Shown: piece by piece, positions 1 through 7,262 of the stretch
How positions within the stretch are numbered: the stretch's first letter is position 1
Layout of the letters: the number at the start of each line of letters is the position of its first letter
Origin: CAJGCS01 sp045589955
GTDB taxonomy: Bacteria > Bacillota_I > Bacilli_A > ML615J-28 > CAG-313
Direction: 5' to 3'
Assembly (NCBI GenBank): GCA_045589955.1
Contig: JAZNQD010000001.1
Span: forward strand, 1-16,581
Length of the DNA: 16,581 bases
Notes under the pieces: generated by a model
Database searches by the model: none
Seen by the model: the letters and a program-made list of their open reading frames with translations, nothing else
Told to the model about the DNA's origin: nothing
Made by a program: the position numbers and the translations under genes

Positions 1-336
1 AATGGTTTAAAAACTCATGGTGGTAATTACAATGGTAATCAATGTGCTTATTGGTCCAATAGTGGAACAAATTATAATGGAAGTGCTTCTTCATTAAATT
101 ATAATGGAGCATATAGTAGTGCCAATTATAATGGTTGTAGCCAAAGTGCTAATTATAATGCTTGGAATCAAGCAGTTAATTATAATGGTTGGAGTCAAGC
201 TGTTAATTATAATGGTTGGAGTCAAGGTGCCCACTGGAATCAATGGGGTCAAGCAATTAACTATAATGGTTGGACTAATTGGGTAAATCAGTGGGGAACA
301 CGTAAAGATATTTATCATGCTAGAAGATATGTGTAA
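1..336 (+). CDS. C-terminal part of a repeat protein with NYNG-type nonapeptide repeats (5' end outside window)
   Basis: The frame is open from base 1 to TAA at 334-336 (111 codons), with no ATG inside the window, so the start lies upstream. From residue 24 to 95 the peptide is eight consecutive nine-residue units, most starting NYNG (NYNGSASSL, NYNGAYSSA, NYNGCSQSA, NYNAWNQAV, NYNGWSQAV, NYNGWSQGA, the divergent HWNQWGQAI, NYNGWTNWV). A further NYNG sits at residue 9. The tail ends in a basic segment with RKDIYHARRYV. It is rich in Asn, Trp, Gln, Gly and Ser, with no signal or membrane segment visible. Its stop is 13 bases before the first radical SAM gene, so it is probably co-transcribed and a candidate substrate. 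It could instead be a tail-fibre or other structural repeat protein; no family is recognised. Confidence 0.8.
   Translation, partial: NGLKTHGGNYNGNQCAYWSNSGTNYNGSASSLNYNGAYSSANYNGCSQSANYNAWNQAVNYNGWSQAVNYNGWSQGAHWNQWGQAINYNGWTNWVNQWGTRKDIYHARRYV
70..285 (+). repeat. Eight 27-bp in-frame units encoding the nonapeptide repeat
   Basis: AATTATAATGG recurs at exact 27-base spacing and each copy begins an NYN(G/A) unit. The unit at 232-258 is diverged (HWNQWGQAI) but keeps the nine-residue register. Sequence identity is highest among units at 178-231, suggesting recent local duplication. Confidence 0.85.
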
Positions 337-348
337 AGGAGTGTTTGA

Positions 349-1737
349 ATGAAAGGAAAAAGATTAGAAAGAAGTATGGCAGTATTTTATACTTGTGGTA
401 CTTGTAATTTAAAATGCCACTATTGTGGTATAGATAAAAATCCAATATTAGTTAAAATTGATAAAGCTTTAGAAGAAAGTTTTAAAGGAGACTATTATTA
501 CAATCAATTATTAAAATATTTTCCAAATCCAACTCAATTAAAAAGAATTGAAACTTGGGGAGGAGAACCTTTTTTAAGAATGGAGCGCATTCATCCATTG
601 ATTCATAAGGTTATTGAACATTATCCTTATTTTAGTATGATGTTTTCATCAACTAATTTTTCTTATCCTGAGTGGCCAGATAAATTTTTTGATTTAATGA
701 AACAGTTTGAACCTTATGCTCCAAGACAATTTGAATATTTTTTACAATTATCTTTAGACGGTCCTACTGAAATAAATGATTTTAATAGAGGAGAGGGCGT
801 TACAGAAAGATGTAGAAAAAATTTTGATATTTTAGTAAATCGTTTACCTGTAGATTTACCTTCCAATGTAACACTTCATGTTTATTTTAAACCTACTTTA
901 GACAACACCTCTATTAAACAGTTAGACACTAAAGAAAAAATTATTGAATATTTTCAATTTTTTGAAGAGTGGTATGAAAAATTATTTGCATTACAAATGC
1001 CAAACTTAATTCCAGAATTATCAGTACCTAATACAGCAGTTCCATCTCCAGTTACAAAAAAAGATGGTCAAATCTTTGCTGAATTATGTAAAAATTGTAG
1101 AGAAATTGAACAAGAAAATAAAAAATATCATTATTTTAAAAGATATGATTCAATCACTCCATATGCAGCTTTTAATACTGGATGTAATCATGCTCAATAT
1201 CATATGGGTAGCTCTATTTGCGGCACTGGTTCATTTCTGTTAGGTTTTATGCCAGATGGATTAATTTCAACTTGTCATGAAGGTTTTACTCATTTTTATG
1301 AAGAATATAAGAAAGCTGCGGCCGGGTCTTCTAGAATTGAGGATGGTGCAACTATTCAGTTTGATAAATTTGTTAATGAACAAGGTTCTAAATATTGTTT
1401 AACAGAAAAACAATATGAAGAATATGAATTATATATAGACAATTACATTAAAGATGGAACTACAGCAAGATTGGGTAATATGGCTGGGTTAATAATGGCT
1501 CTTGCTTTAGCTGACCAAATTGATGCTAAATATCTAGATGAAAGAGAAGCTGCAGCTGCGGCAAATTTCTTACAGAATCATACATCTTATTGTTTAAAAG
1601 ATAATTATAATAATACTGGTAGTTATGTTACTATGCCTGTTGGTATTCCAAAATTATTATTAAATGGGGCTAGAGAATATATAGAAGCTGTAGACCCTGA
1701 ATTAGATACTACAGGAAGGAGAGCTTTAAATGGATAA
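349..1737 (+). CDS. Radical SAM protein with SPASM/twitch-like C-terminal cysteines (462 aa)
   Basis: The start follows AAAGGAG with good spacing. Residues 19-26 are CNLKCHYC, the CxxxCxxC motif that binds the SAM-cleaving [4Fe-4S] cluster, and the SAM-binding GGE motif is at about 71-73 (ETWGGEPF). The middle has the sequence expected of a partial TIM barrel (SLDGPTEIN). The C-terminal third carries Cys residues in CKNC (about 247-250), near 279, in CGTG (about 291) and in STCHEG (about 309), the last two around a PDG turn typical of SPASM/twitch auxiliary-cluster domains. Family knowledge: such enzymes modify peptides, sugars or proteins by radical chemistry. Inference: the preceding repeat protein is a likely substrate. 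It overlaps the next gene by 8 bases. Exact reaction unknown. Confidence 0.88.
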   Translation: MKGKRLERSMAVFYTCGTCNLKCHYCGIDKNPILVKIDKALEESFKGDYYYNQLLKYFPNPTQLKRIETWGGEPFLRMERIHPLIHKVIEHYPYFSMMFSSTNFSYPEWPDKFFDLMKQFEPYAPRQFEYFLQLSLDGPTEINDFNRGEGVTERCRKNFDILVNRLPVDLPSNVTLHVYFKPTLDNTSIKQLDTKEKIIEYFQFFEEWYEKLFALQMPNLIPELSVPNTAVPSPVTKKDGQIFAELCKNCREIEQENKKYHYFKRYDSITPYAAFNTGCNHAQYHMGSSICGTGSFLLGFMPDGLISTCHEGFTHFYEEYKKAAAGSSRIEDGATIQFDKFVNEQGSKYCLTEKQYEEYELYIDNYIKDGTTARLGNMAGLIMALALADQIDAKYLDEREAAAAANFLQNHTSYCLKDNYNNTGSYVTMPVGIPKLLLNGAREYIEAVDPELDTTGRRALNG

Positions 1738-3232
1738 TAATGCAATTCAACAAGATAGAATAAATTATGAAAAAGAGCAAGACGATTTATTATATACTAT
1801 ATTAAATTATCGTTTTTTTCAACCTTGGAAATATAAAAGTTTTCCAACGAAAAATAGTGTTCCTAAAGGAAGTTTAGAGTTATTTTTAACTCCTACCTGC
1901 AATCAAAAATGTGAATATTGTTATTTACAAAAGTATCCAGATTTATATCCAGCAGAGAAAAATAATGAAGAGAATATTCTTACTAATTTAAAACATGTTT
2001 TAGATTGGTGTATAAAAGAAGAATTCTTTTTACCAAATTTAGATTTATTTTCAGGAGAAATATGGCATACTCCTTTTGGTTTAAAAGTCCTAGATATAGT
2101 ATATGATTATATTGCAAATAAAGGATTGTTATGTATGTCTGTAACTATTCCTACGAATGCAACTTTTATCCACGATAAAAAACAAACTATTGAAATTCAA
2201 AATCGAATTGACGCTTTTAATAAAATTCGATGTAAAGTAGTTATTTCTTTATCAGTTGACGGTAAATATGTAGAAGATTTAGAAAGACCAAGAAATAATC
2301 CTAATGCACCTTTAAGAGATGACCAATTTTATGAAGATTTATTTATATTCGCCAAACATAATGATTATGGTTTTCATCCGATGCTAGCCGCACAAGAAAT
2401 AAAAAAATGGAAACAAAATTTTCAATGGTGGATATCAATGCTACGTAAATATGATATGCCTATGGAAAAACTAATGCTTTTGGAAGTTAGAAATGATGAC
2501 TGGACAGATGAAGCAATAGAAGATTACAAAGAATTTCTAAGATATTTAATGAATATTACTTTTAAATATCATAATAATGATATGTATGTAGCTATGGACG
2601 ATTTATTCTTATATAACCAAGTTTATGACACATATATTCCAAAAGAAGATTGGTTATGGGGAGAAAGTATGTCTTATTTACCAATCTTATTAAGTGAAAC
2701 AAAAGGTTTCTATGGTTGTACAATTATTTCTCATTTAACTGTAAGAGTCGGAGATTTAGCTATCGCACCTTGTCATAGAACGGCTTATAATAAATATCTT
2801 TATGGATATTTCACTCAAGATGAAAATGGAGATATTACAGGAATTAAAGCCAATAATCCTCAAATGGCAATTAATATATTAATGTTAGACAATCGTAAGG
2901 TTATTTTAGGATGTGATTCATGTATTTTAAAAGATGTGTGTTTGGGCACTTGCAAAGGACAATCTATTGAATCTCATAGCGACCCTTTTTACAATGACCC
3001 AAAAGTATGTTATTTCCTTAAAAAGAAATATGAATATATTTTTGAGTTATATGAAGAAAGAGGAATTATGAGTTGGCTTGATGAAAATTTAACCAAATAT
3101 CATACTTCATATCCTATCTGGGTTAAATTTTTAAATACATGGAAAGCAATGAAAAAGGAGAAGGAAAATGCAGAATTGGAAAAACATCGACAAGATTTTT
3201 ACTGGGACTGCGATAGGGATGGACACAACTAA
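1730..3232 (+). CDS. Second radical SAM/SPASM protein (500 aa)
   Basis: The ATG lies inside the end of the previous gene, after GGAAGGAGAG, so translation is probably coupled. CNQKCEYC at residues 57-64 is the CxxxCxxC cluster motif. SGE at about 108 stands in for GGE, and SLSVDG follows in the barrel. The C-terminus has a classic SPASM cysteine array: a Cys near 329, APC near 347, then CDSC-x5-C-x3-C at about 395-408 and a last Cys near 429. This is closer to the canonical SPASM pattern than its neighbour, and the two proteins are not close copies. An N-terminal extension of about 48 residues precedes the barrel and could help recognise substrate or partner. Two unlike SPASM proteins in tandem suggest two modifications or a paired enzyme. 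The substrate is not known from sequence. Confidence 0.9.
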   Translation: MDNNAIQQDRINYEKEQDDLLYTILNYRFFQPWKYKSFPTKNSVPKGSLELFLTPTCNQKCEYCYLQKYPDLYPAEKNNEENILTNLKHVLDWCIKEEFFLPNLDLFSGEIWHTPFGLKVLDIVYDYIANKGLLCMSVTIPTNATFIHDKKQTIEIQNRIDAFNKIRCKVVISLSVDGKYVEDLERPRNNPNAPLRDDQFYEDLFIFAKHNDYGFHPMLAAQEIKKWKQNFQWWISMLRKYDMPMEKLMLLEVRNDDWTDEAIEDYKEFLRYLMNITFKYHNNDMYVAMDDLFLYNQVYDTYIPKEDWLWGESMSYLPILLSETKGFYGCTIISHLTVRVGDLAIAPCHRTAYNKYLYGYFTQDENGDITGIKANNPQMAINILMLDNRKVILGCDSCILKDVCLGTCKGQSIESHSDPFYNDPKVCYFLKKKYEYIFELYEERGIMSWLDENLTKYHTSYPIWVKFLNTWKAMKKEKENAELEKHRQDFYWDCDRDGHN

Positions 3233-3539
3233 TTATGGTTATGTTACTAAAGAGTGGGTTTTAGAAAATAACCCACTCTACCTAGAACGTTCTTTATATA
3301 AACCAATAGGGGTGTTAAGTGAAATGAATTCACTTATTAATGAACAAGTAGTTCGTTACTACCGAGATGGTAGAGTTGAAAGAAAAGTATTATATACAAC
3401 AGAGCATCAATCAGTAGATAATACAACAATATTAAGTCCTTTTGGAGTTAAAATGATTGAAAAGAAAAGATATGACGATATAGTAGGCATGGATGGAGGA
3501 GAAATTCAAGATGACAACTGCAATAATTTCTGTAACTAA
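3168..3539 (+). CDS. Small protein of unknown function (123 aa)
   Basis: The ATG at 3168 follows AAGGAG and lies 65 bases inside the end of the second radical SAM gene in another frame, implying translational coupling. The protein is polar, with no signal peptide or transmembrane segment, and contains RYYRDGRVERK and TTILSPFGVKMIEKK. I recognise no domain. It ends NCNNFCN, with two Cys close to the C-terminus. Given its place between SPASM enzymes and a glycosyltransferase-like gene, it could be an accessory or substrate-binding protein, or a second small substrate, but nothing in the sequence proves either. An in-frame ATG at 3222 is a less likely alternative start. Confidence 0.6.
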   Translation: MQNWKNIDKIFTGTAIGMDTTNYGYVTKEWVLENNPLYLERSLYKPIGVLSEMNSLINEQVVRYYRDGRVERKVLYTTEHQSVDNTTILSPFGVKMIEKKRYDDIVGMDGGEIQDDNCNNFCN

Positions 3540-4470
3540 TAATAATAACTTAGAAGAATTAAAAGAAACTCTTTATTCAATTGGAGGGTCTTTAATTAAC
3601 ATAGTAGTAATAGCATCTGGTAAAATTGCTAATGAATTAAATTCAGATATAATTAAATCTTTATGTCCAATACTCAAAAATGTTAGTTATTTGAACAATG
3701 GTAGTTTTGAAGATTTTCATATGAATAATTTTTATGATGCTATCCATGCGGCCGGTGGCCAAGCGAATGGAAATGAAATTATTACTTTTTTAAAATGTGG
3801 AGATAGAATTGTTGGTCCACATATTTTCATTGAAGTTGAAAAAGAATTTTCTCGTGATGAACATCTTTTAACTATTCATGCTAAGAATGTAACAGATAAG
3901 GGTTTAAATATTTATAATTTAGATTATGTAAATTTACAAGGCTGGTTTTACAAGAGAAGTTTTTTAGATTATTATACATTTTTAAAAACTTTTAAAAACG
4001 ATATTGAATTTACATTACATCTTTCTTATATAACTAATTTACAACTTCAATTTCATTTAGAAATTAATGACAATTTTATTTATATAAATAGTTTAATTTC
4101 TAATATTGGAGAAGCTTGTCAGCATTATTTTAATATTGTATTACCAGAACAGACATTCTTTGATGTGGAATTAGGATTAAAATATTTATATGAATTGATT
4201 TGTGAGTGTTATATTACTTATATTCAAGTTATAAATGCTCAATTACCAGATGAAAGATTCGTACAAATAGCTGAAGATTTAAAATCTTTTTACAATTATT
4301 TTAGATTATTAGAATTAGATAATTTAGAAGACTTGTTAAAAGTTTACAATAATAAAATGAAACAAATGTACAATAAAGACAGAGATTTGTTTTTAGAAAA
4401 AATCCCTGACTTAACTTTTACAGAATTTTTAGAAAATTTTGAAAAGAAAGTGAAGAAAGAAGAGGAATAA
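3511..4470 (+). CDS. GT-A glycosyltransferase-like protein, probably divergent (319 aa)
   Basis: I choose ATG 3511 because GGAGGAGAAA stands upstream at proper spacing; the in-frame ATG 3493 would overlap that site. The N-terminus (TTAIISVTNNNNLEELKETLYSI) resembles the first strand and helix of family 2 glycosyltransferases. FLKCGDRI at about residues 93-100 sits where these enzymes have a DxD or similar acidic motif. GWFYKRSFL followed by NDIEFTLHL (about 144-172) resembles the acceptor region with the catalytic ED motif. The metal-binding DxD is not clear, so it may be divergent or inactive. The C-terminal 100 residues are helical and charged. It overlaps the previous gene by 29 bases. Role inferred: adding or recognising a sugar on the product of this operon. 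Confidence 0.5.
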   Translation: MTTAIISVTNNNNLEELKETLYSIGGSLINIVVIASGKIANELNSDIIKSLCPILKNVSYLNNGSFEDFHMNNFYDAIHAAGGQANGNEIITFLKCGDRIVGPHIFIEVEKEFSRDEHLLTIHAKNVTDKGLNIYNLDYVNLQGWFYKRSFLDYYTFLKTFKNDIEFTLHLSYITNLQLQFHLEINDNFIYINSLISNIGEACQHYFNIVLPEQTFFDVELGLKYLYELICECYITYIQVINAQLPDERFVQIAEDLKSFYNYFRLLELDNLEDLLKVYNNKMKQMYNKDRDLFLEKIPDLTFTEFLENFEKKVKKEEE

Positions 4471-4476
4471 AAGATT

Positions 4477-5403
4477 ATGATAAATTATTATTGTCCTGGT
4501 TTTGTTGAAAGTCAAACTGCATATCAAAAATTATTTTGGTTAAGAGATAATGCCCCTCAATGTTTTTATGAAGGGGCTGCTATAAAAAAAATTTATGGAT
4601 GTTTTCCTAATATGATTTGGAATGGCGGAAGTTATTGGTTTGGTCAAGGAATGTCAAGAAATCAAATTATTGAGTATTTTGAATGGTATAAAACTAAAAA
4701 TGTTGAATTGCAATTAACTTTTACCAATCCGATTATAGAACCATTAGATGTACATGATAGATATTGTAATGCAGTGTTAGAAATTGCTAGTCATTATGAT
4801 TTTGTAGAAGTTTTAGTAGCTTCTGACGTATTAGAAAAACATATTAGAGAAAAATATCCTAATATGAAAATTGATAAAAGTATTATAGCTACTACAAGAG
4901 ATAGAAATGGCGAACAGGACAATATTGATTCATATATTCAAAGTCTTGAAAATTATAATATGAGTGTATTACCTAGAAAATATAGCAAGGATTTTAATTT
5001 TTTAAATCAAATTCCAGAAGATAAAAGAAATAAATTTGAAATTTTAATAACAGACCCTTGCGCAATTTCATGCCCTAGATTATATTCTCATTATGAAGAT
5101 ATGGCAAAAGCTCAAATGTGGATTGAAGGAGGAGAAGAGTGTAGTAAATGTACTGCTTTTAATCCTCAAAATCCTTTTAGACAGTGGACATATCGCAATC
5201 AAAGAGTTACATCTTTTGAAGATTTAAGAAAATATGAAGAAAAAGGTTTTACTGAATTTAAAATTAGCGGTAGAACAAGTATGATACAAATGATATTAAC
5301 CGTTATACCTTATTTAATTAAACCTGAATATCAATTAGATGTATATTTTATGTTATTTGATTGTTATAAAAATATTCCAATACAACCAGAGTTTATTTAT
5401 TAA
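4477..5403 (+). CDS. Peptidase U32-like protein, copy 1 (308 aa)
   Basis: It begins 6 bases after the previous stop. Features seen: GCFPNMIWNGGSYWFG near residue 42, a long alternating strand/helix body, ITDPCAISCPRLYSHYE at about 188-204, ECSKC at about 221-225 and FKISGRTS at about 262-269. The last resembles the FKIEGR-type signature of peptidase U32 TIM-barrel proteins, and CxxxCP...HY followed by CxxC resembles the Fe-S-binding cysteines of U32 relatives such as UbiU/UbiV and RlhA. Known relatives often catalyse hydroxylations or sulfur and collagen-related chemistry rather than proteolysis. It is a paralogue of the next gene. Substrate is unknown; position suggests the same modification pathway as the radical SAM pair. 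Confidence 0.6.
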   Translation: MINYYCPGFVESQTAYQKLFWLRDNAPQCFYEGAAIKKIYGCFPNMIWNGGSYWFGQGMSRNQIIEYFEWYKTKNVELQLTFTNPIIEPLDVHDRYCNAVLEIASHYDFVEVLVASDVLEKHIREKYPNMKIDKSIIATTRDRNGEQDNIDSYIQSLENYNMSVLPRKYSKDFNFLNQIPEDKRNKFEILITDPCAISCPRLYSHYEDMAKAQMWIEGGEECSKCTAFNPQNPFRQWTYRNQRVTSFEDLRKYEEKGFTEFKISGRTSMIQMILTVIPYLIKPEYQLDVYFMLFDCYKNIPIQPEFIY

Positions 5404-5416
5404 GGAGGTTTATATA

Positions 5417-6265
5417 ATGGTTTATTATTATTTGCCGGGATTATTTGAATTTTTTAATTTATATATTGTTTTTATGGATATGTTTAAACATGAAAAATAT
5501 AAATTTAGAAAATGTGAAATAGGTGGTATATATGGAGCTCCTCAAGGCGCAATTTGGAATGGAGGACGTGCGCGAGGTAGTACTTATATGGACATTGACG
5601 ATGTAAAAAATTGGTCTATTGATGAAGAAATCCCTTGCGGTCTTACATTTACAAATTGCTGTTTAACAGAAGAACATTTATCTAATATTTTTTGTAATGA
5701 AATTGCTCGTATTTTTGAAAAAGAAGGAAATACTATTACAATAGAATCTTCTGTTTTAGAAGAGTATCTTAGAAATAAATATCCATTATTTGAATTTGTT
5801 TCATCTACAACAAAATGTATAACTTCTGTTGAGGAATTAAAGAATGAATTAAATAAAAATTATAAAAGAGTTGTACTTGATTATAATTTTAATAAGAATT
5901 TTGATGTATTAAAACAGATTGAAAATAAAGATAAATGTGAGTTATTAGTCAATGCAGTTTGTCATGCACAATGCCCTCGTAGAAGAGCTCATTATGAATA
6001 TATTTCTAAGGATATTTTAAGAATACCTTTGGAAGAACCTTTTGATTGCGATGCCATGGGAATGCCTCTGTATGATGTTCTCAATAATCCAAATACTATT
6101 ACGGTAGATGCAATATATAATATTTATGAACCTCTTGGTTATCATCATTTTAAAATTGAAGGTAGAACTGCGTCTTTAGGAGATTTAATTGAAACTTTAG
6201 TATACTATACAGTAAAACCAGAGTATCAATTAGAAATAAGACAAAGACTTAATTTGATTTTATAA
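5417..6265 (+). CDS. Peptidase U32-like protein, copy 2 (282 aa)
   Basis: The frame is open from 5339, but the true start is ATG 5417, 8 bases after a perfect AGGAGG. It shares with the previous protein YYLPGLFE at the start, GAPQGAIWNGG, ECL-type spacing, CHAQCPRRRAHYE at about 182-194, FKIEGRTAS at about 245-253 and KPEYQLEI near the end. The second cysteine pair is reduced to a single FDCD, so an Fe-S cluster as in copy 1 may be absent or ligated differently. This asymmetry suggests a heterodimer, as known for UbiU/UbiV, or subfunctionalisation. The stop codon lies between the -35 and -10 of the first promoter downstream, so this ends the operon. Confidence 0.6.
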   Translation: MVYYYLPGLFEFFNLYIVFMDMFKHEKYKFRKCEIGGIYGAPQGAIWNGGRARGSTYMDIDDVKNWSIDEEIPCGLTFTNCCLTEEHLSNIFCNEIARIFEKEGNTITIESSVLEEYLRNKYPLFEFVSSTTKCITSVEELKNELNKNYKRVVLDYNFNKNFDVLKQIENKDKCELLVNAVCHAQCPRRRAHYEYISKDILRIPLEEPFDCDAMGMPLYDVLNNPNTITVDAIYNIYEPLGYHHFKIEGRTASLGDLIETLVYYTVKPEYQLEIRQRLNLIL

Positions 6266-6282
6266 AAAAATTATGATATAAT
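6254..6282 (+). promoter_or_regulatory. Promoter copy 1 (TTGATT-17-TGATATAAT)
   Basis: -35 TTGATT at 6254-6259, exactly 17 bases, then TATAAT at 6277-6282 with an extended -10 TG one base upstream. First of three tandem copies ahead of the gene at 6443. Confidence 0.85.
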
Positions 6283-6323
6283 ATATTTATAAATGAAGGA
6301 CAAAAGAAATCAATGAAAAACAT

Positions 6324-6352
6324 TTGATTTTTAAAAAATAATATGTTATAAT
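6324..6352 (+). promoter_or_regulatory. Promoter copy 2 (TTGATT-17-TGTTATAAT)
   Basis: -35 at 6324-6329, 17-base spacer, TATAAT at 6347-6352 with extended -10 TG. It lies 70 bases downstream of copy 1. Confidence 0.85.
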
Positions 6353-6389
6353 ATATATACAAATGAAAAAAGTAATTAAAAAATATCAT

Positions 6390-6418
6390 TTGATTTTTAT
6401 TAAAAAATATGTTATAAT
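6390..6418 (+). promoter_or_regulatory. Promoter copy 3 (TTGATT-17-TGTTATAAT)
   Basis: -35 at 6390-6395, 17-base spacer, TATAAT at 6413-6418 with extended -10 TG. It is nearest to the ORF at 6443, leaving a leader of about 18 bases. Confidence 0.85.
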
Positions 6419-6442
6419 TATTATATAAGAAATGAGGTAAAT

Positions 6443-6670
6443 ATGCTTATGAGAAATATTTTAAGTTATCAAAATGGTGTTTTTTCTGGTGAAGAAATTA
6501 TGAATTGGGCAAAATATCAAGTTGAAAATAAAACTTCTCATAAGAGAAATGCAAGATATATCCTCAACCATTATAAATTATTTCCACAAAGACAATATGG
6601 AATAAAAACTTCGTTTTTTGGAACTGGTTGTGGGGAAGTGAGACATAGACCTCTCATTTATAAAATTTAA
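6443..6670 (+). CDS. Small phage protein of unknown function (75 aa)
   Basis: It follows three tandem promoters, with GAGG 5 bases before ATG 6443 (a second in-frame ATG is at 6449). The protein is basic and aromatic, with EEIMNWAKYQVENKTSHKRNARYIL, and has no clear domain or membrane segment. As the first gene after the promoters and immediately before the tRNA array, it may be expressed early and strongly. Function unknown. Confidence 0.65.
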   Translation: MLMRNILSYQNGVFSGEEIMNWAKYQVENKTSHKRNARYILNHYKLFPQRQYGIKTSFFGTGCGEVRHRPLIYKI

Positions 6671-6675
6671 TATAA

Positions 6676-6791
6676 AAGACGCATTCAGCAATTTTTTCTT
6701 TTGAAAATATATTAGCTCATTTGGTAGAGCATTTGTCTGTTAAACAAAGTGTAGCTGGTTCAAATCCAGTATGTATTTCAATTTGCGTCTT
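6676..6791 (+). other. AAGAC/CAGCAA element enclosing tRNA-Asn
   Basis: AAGACGCA (6676-6683) is the perfect inverted repeat of TGCGTCTT (6784-6791), closing a stem around the whole tRNA-Asn. TTCAGCAA follows the left arm. Similar left arms followed by ACAGCAA recur at 11785, 12210, 13626 and 15433. Confidence 0.6.
6706..6778 (+). tRNA. tRNA-Asn(GTT)
   Basis: Acceptor AATATAT/ATGTATT, D arm GCTC/GAGC, anticodon stem TTTGT/ACAAA with loop CTGTTAA, T arm GCTGG TTCAAAT CCAGT. No encoded CCA. The acceptor is unusually AT-rich. Confidence 0.93.
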
Positions 6792-6797
6792 GTTTAT

Positions 6798-6871
6798 GCC
6801 CTTATAGCTTACGAGGTCGGAGCGGCGGACTGAAAATCCGCAGGATGTTGGCTCGATACCAACTGGGGGCA
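6798..6871 (+). tRNA. tRNA-Phe(GAA)
   Basis: Acceptor GCCCTTA/TGGGGGC, anticodon stem GCGGA/TCCGC with loop CTGAAAA, T arm GTTGG CTCGATA CCAAC (C at position 54). No encoded CCA. Confidence 0.93.
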
Positions 6872-7084
6872 CTCAAAGGACTCCATACGAAGAACCGTAT
6901 CATAATCATGTTTTTTCCTTATTGTGATTTCTTCCTTTTGTGTTGTTCGGCGATACGGCTGGAGGCTGCCATTCTTTCTATATATGCAAGTATATAGAAA
7001 CAAAAGACTACTACAAAGAAGAGTCTTTTACATCTAGGTAAAGAAATTTACTTGTTTTTCTACTTCTTTGTTTTTATTTATTGG
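6872..7084 (+). ncRNA. Non-coding spacer with several hairpins
   Basis: No credible gene. CCGTATC (6895-6901) pairs with GATACGG (6952-6958). TTCTATATA (6976-6984) pairs perfectly with TATATAGAA (6991-6999). A third hairpin at 7002-7029 may be a terminator. This could be a small structured RNA processed together with the flanking tRNAs; no known class is recognised. Confidence 0.4.
7002..7029 (+). terminator. Hairpin ending in T run, possible terminator
   Basis: AAAAGACT (7002-7009) is the perfect inverted repeat of AGTCTTTT (7022-7029), so the 3' arm ends in four T. The A-rich and T-rich ends would work on either strand. The T run is short, so termination is uncertain. Confidence 0.4.
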
Positions 7085-7215
7085 TGCGAGGTGGCGGAAT
7101 GGAAAGACGCAGTGGAACCGAACAATGGGTTTCGCAATAAAACCACAACAGCAAAGGAATGGACTTAAAATCCACCGCCCTTTGTGGCATACAGGTTCGA
7201 ATCCTGTCCTCGCAA
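7085..7215 (+). tRNA. tRNA-Leu(TAA) interrupted by a 47-nt insert in the anticodon arm
   Basis: Acceptor TGCGAGG/CCTCGCA, D arm with GCG/CGC, long class II variable arm, T arm ACAGG TTCGAAT CCTGT. The anticodon stem GTGGA (7112-7116) and its partner TCCAC with loop CTTAAAA (7164-7175) are separated by a 47-base insert at 7117-7163. TGGA is present at both junctions, so the boundary is ambiguous by four bases. With the insert removed, the gene is a canonical Leu tRNA. Confidence 0.85.
7117..7163 (+). other. 47-nt intron-like insert in tRNA-Leu
   Basis: It holds a GGTTT/AAACC hairpin with loop near 7131, then ACAACAGCAAAGG, so the ACAGCAA word found in the AAGAC elements occurs here too. It is far shorter than any group I or II intron. 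Splicing is inferred from the intact flanking tRNA parts, not proven. Confidence 0.55.
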
Positions 7216-7262
7216 TTCGCCCAATAGGGCAAAGTTTTAAAATGAGAGGAGAATAAGTAAAT

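Noticed and set aside
70..285. CRISPR array
   Set aside because: The 27-bp units are contiguous, in frame and without spacers, so they encode protein repeats.
94..318. 74-aa minus-strand ORF over the repeat region
   Set aside because: It is the antisense of the NYNG repeats, gives a low-complexity Ile/Thr-rich peptide and has no ribosome binding site.
7117..7163. Archaeal bulge-helix-bulge intron in tRNA-Leu
   Set aside because: I could not draw the required 3-base bulges around a 4-bp helix at the junctions.
7068..7256. 62-aa plus-strand ORF over tRNA-Leu
   Set aside because: It is a shadow of the interrupted tRNA-Leu and has no ribosome binding site.
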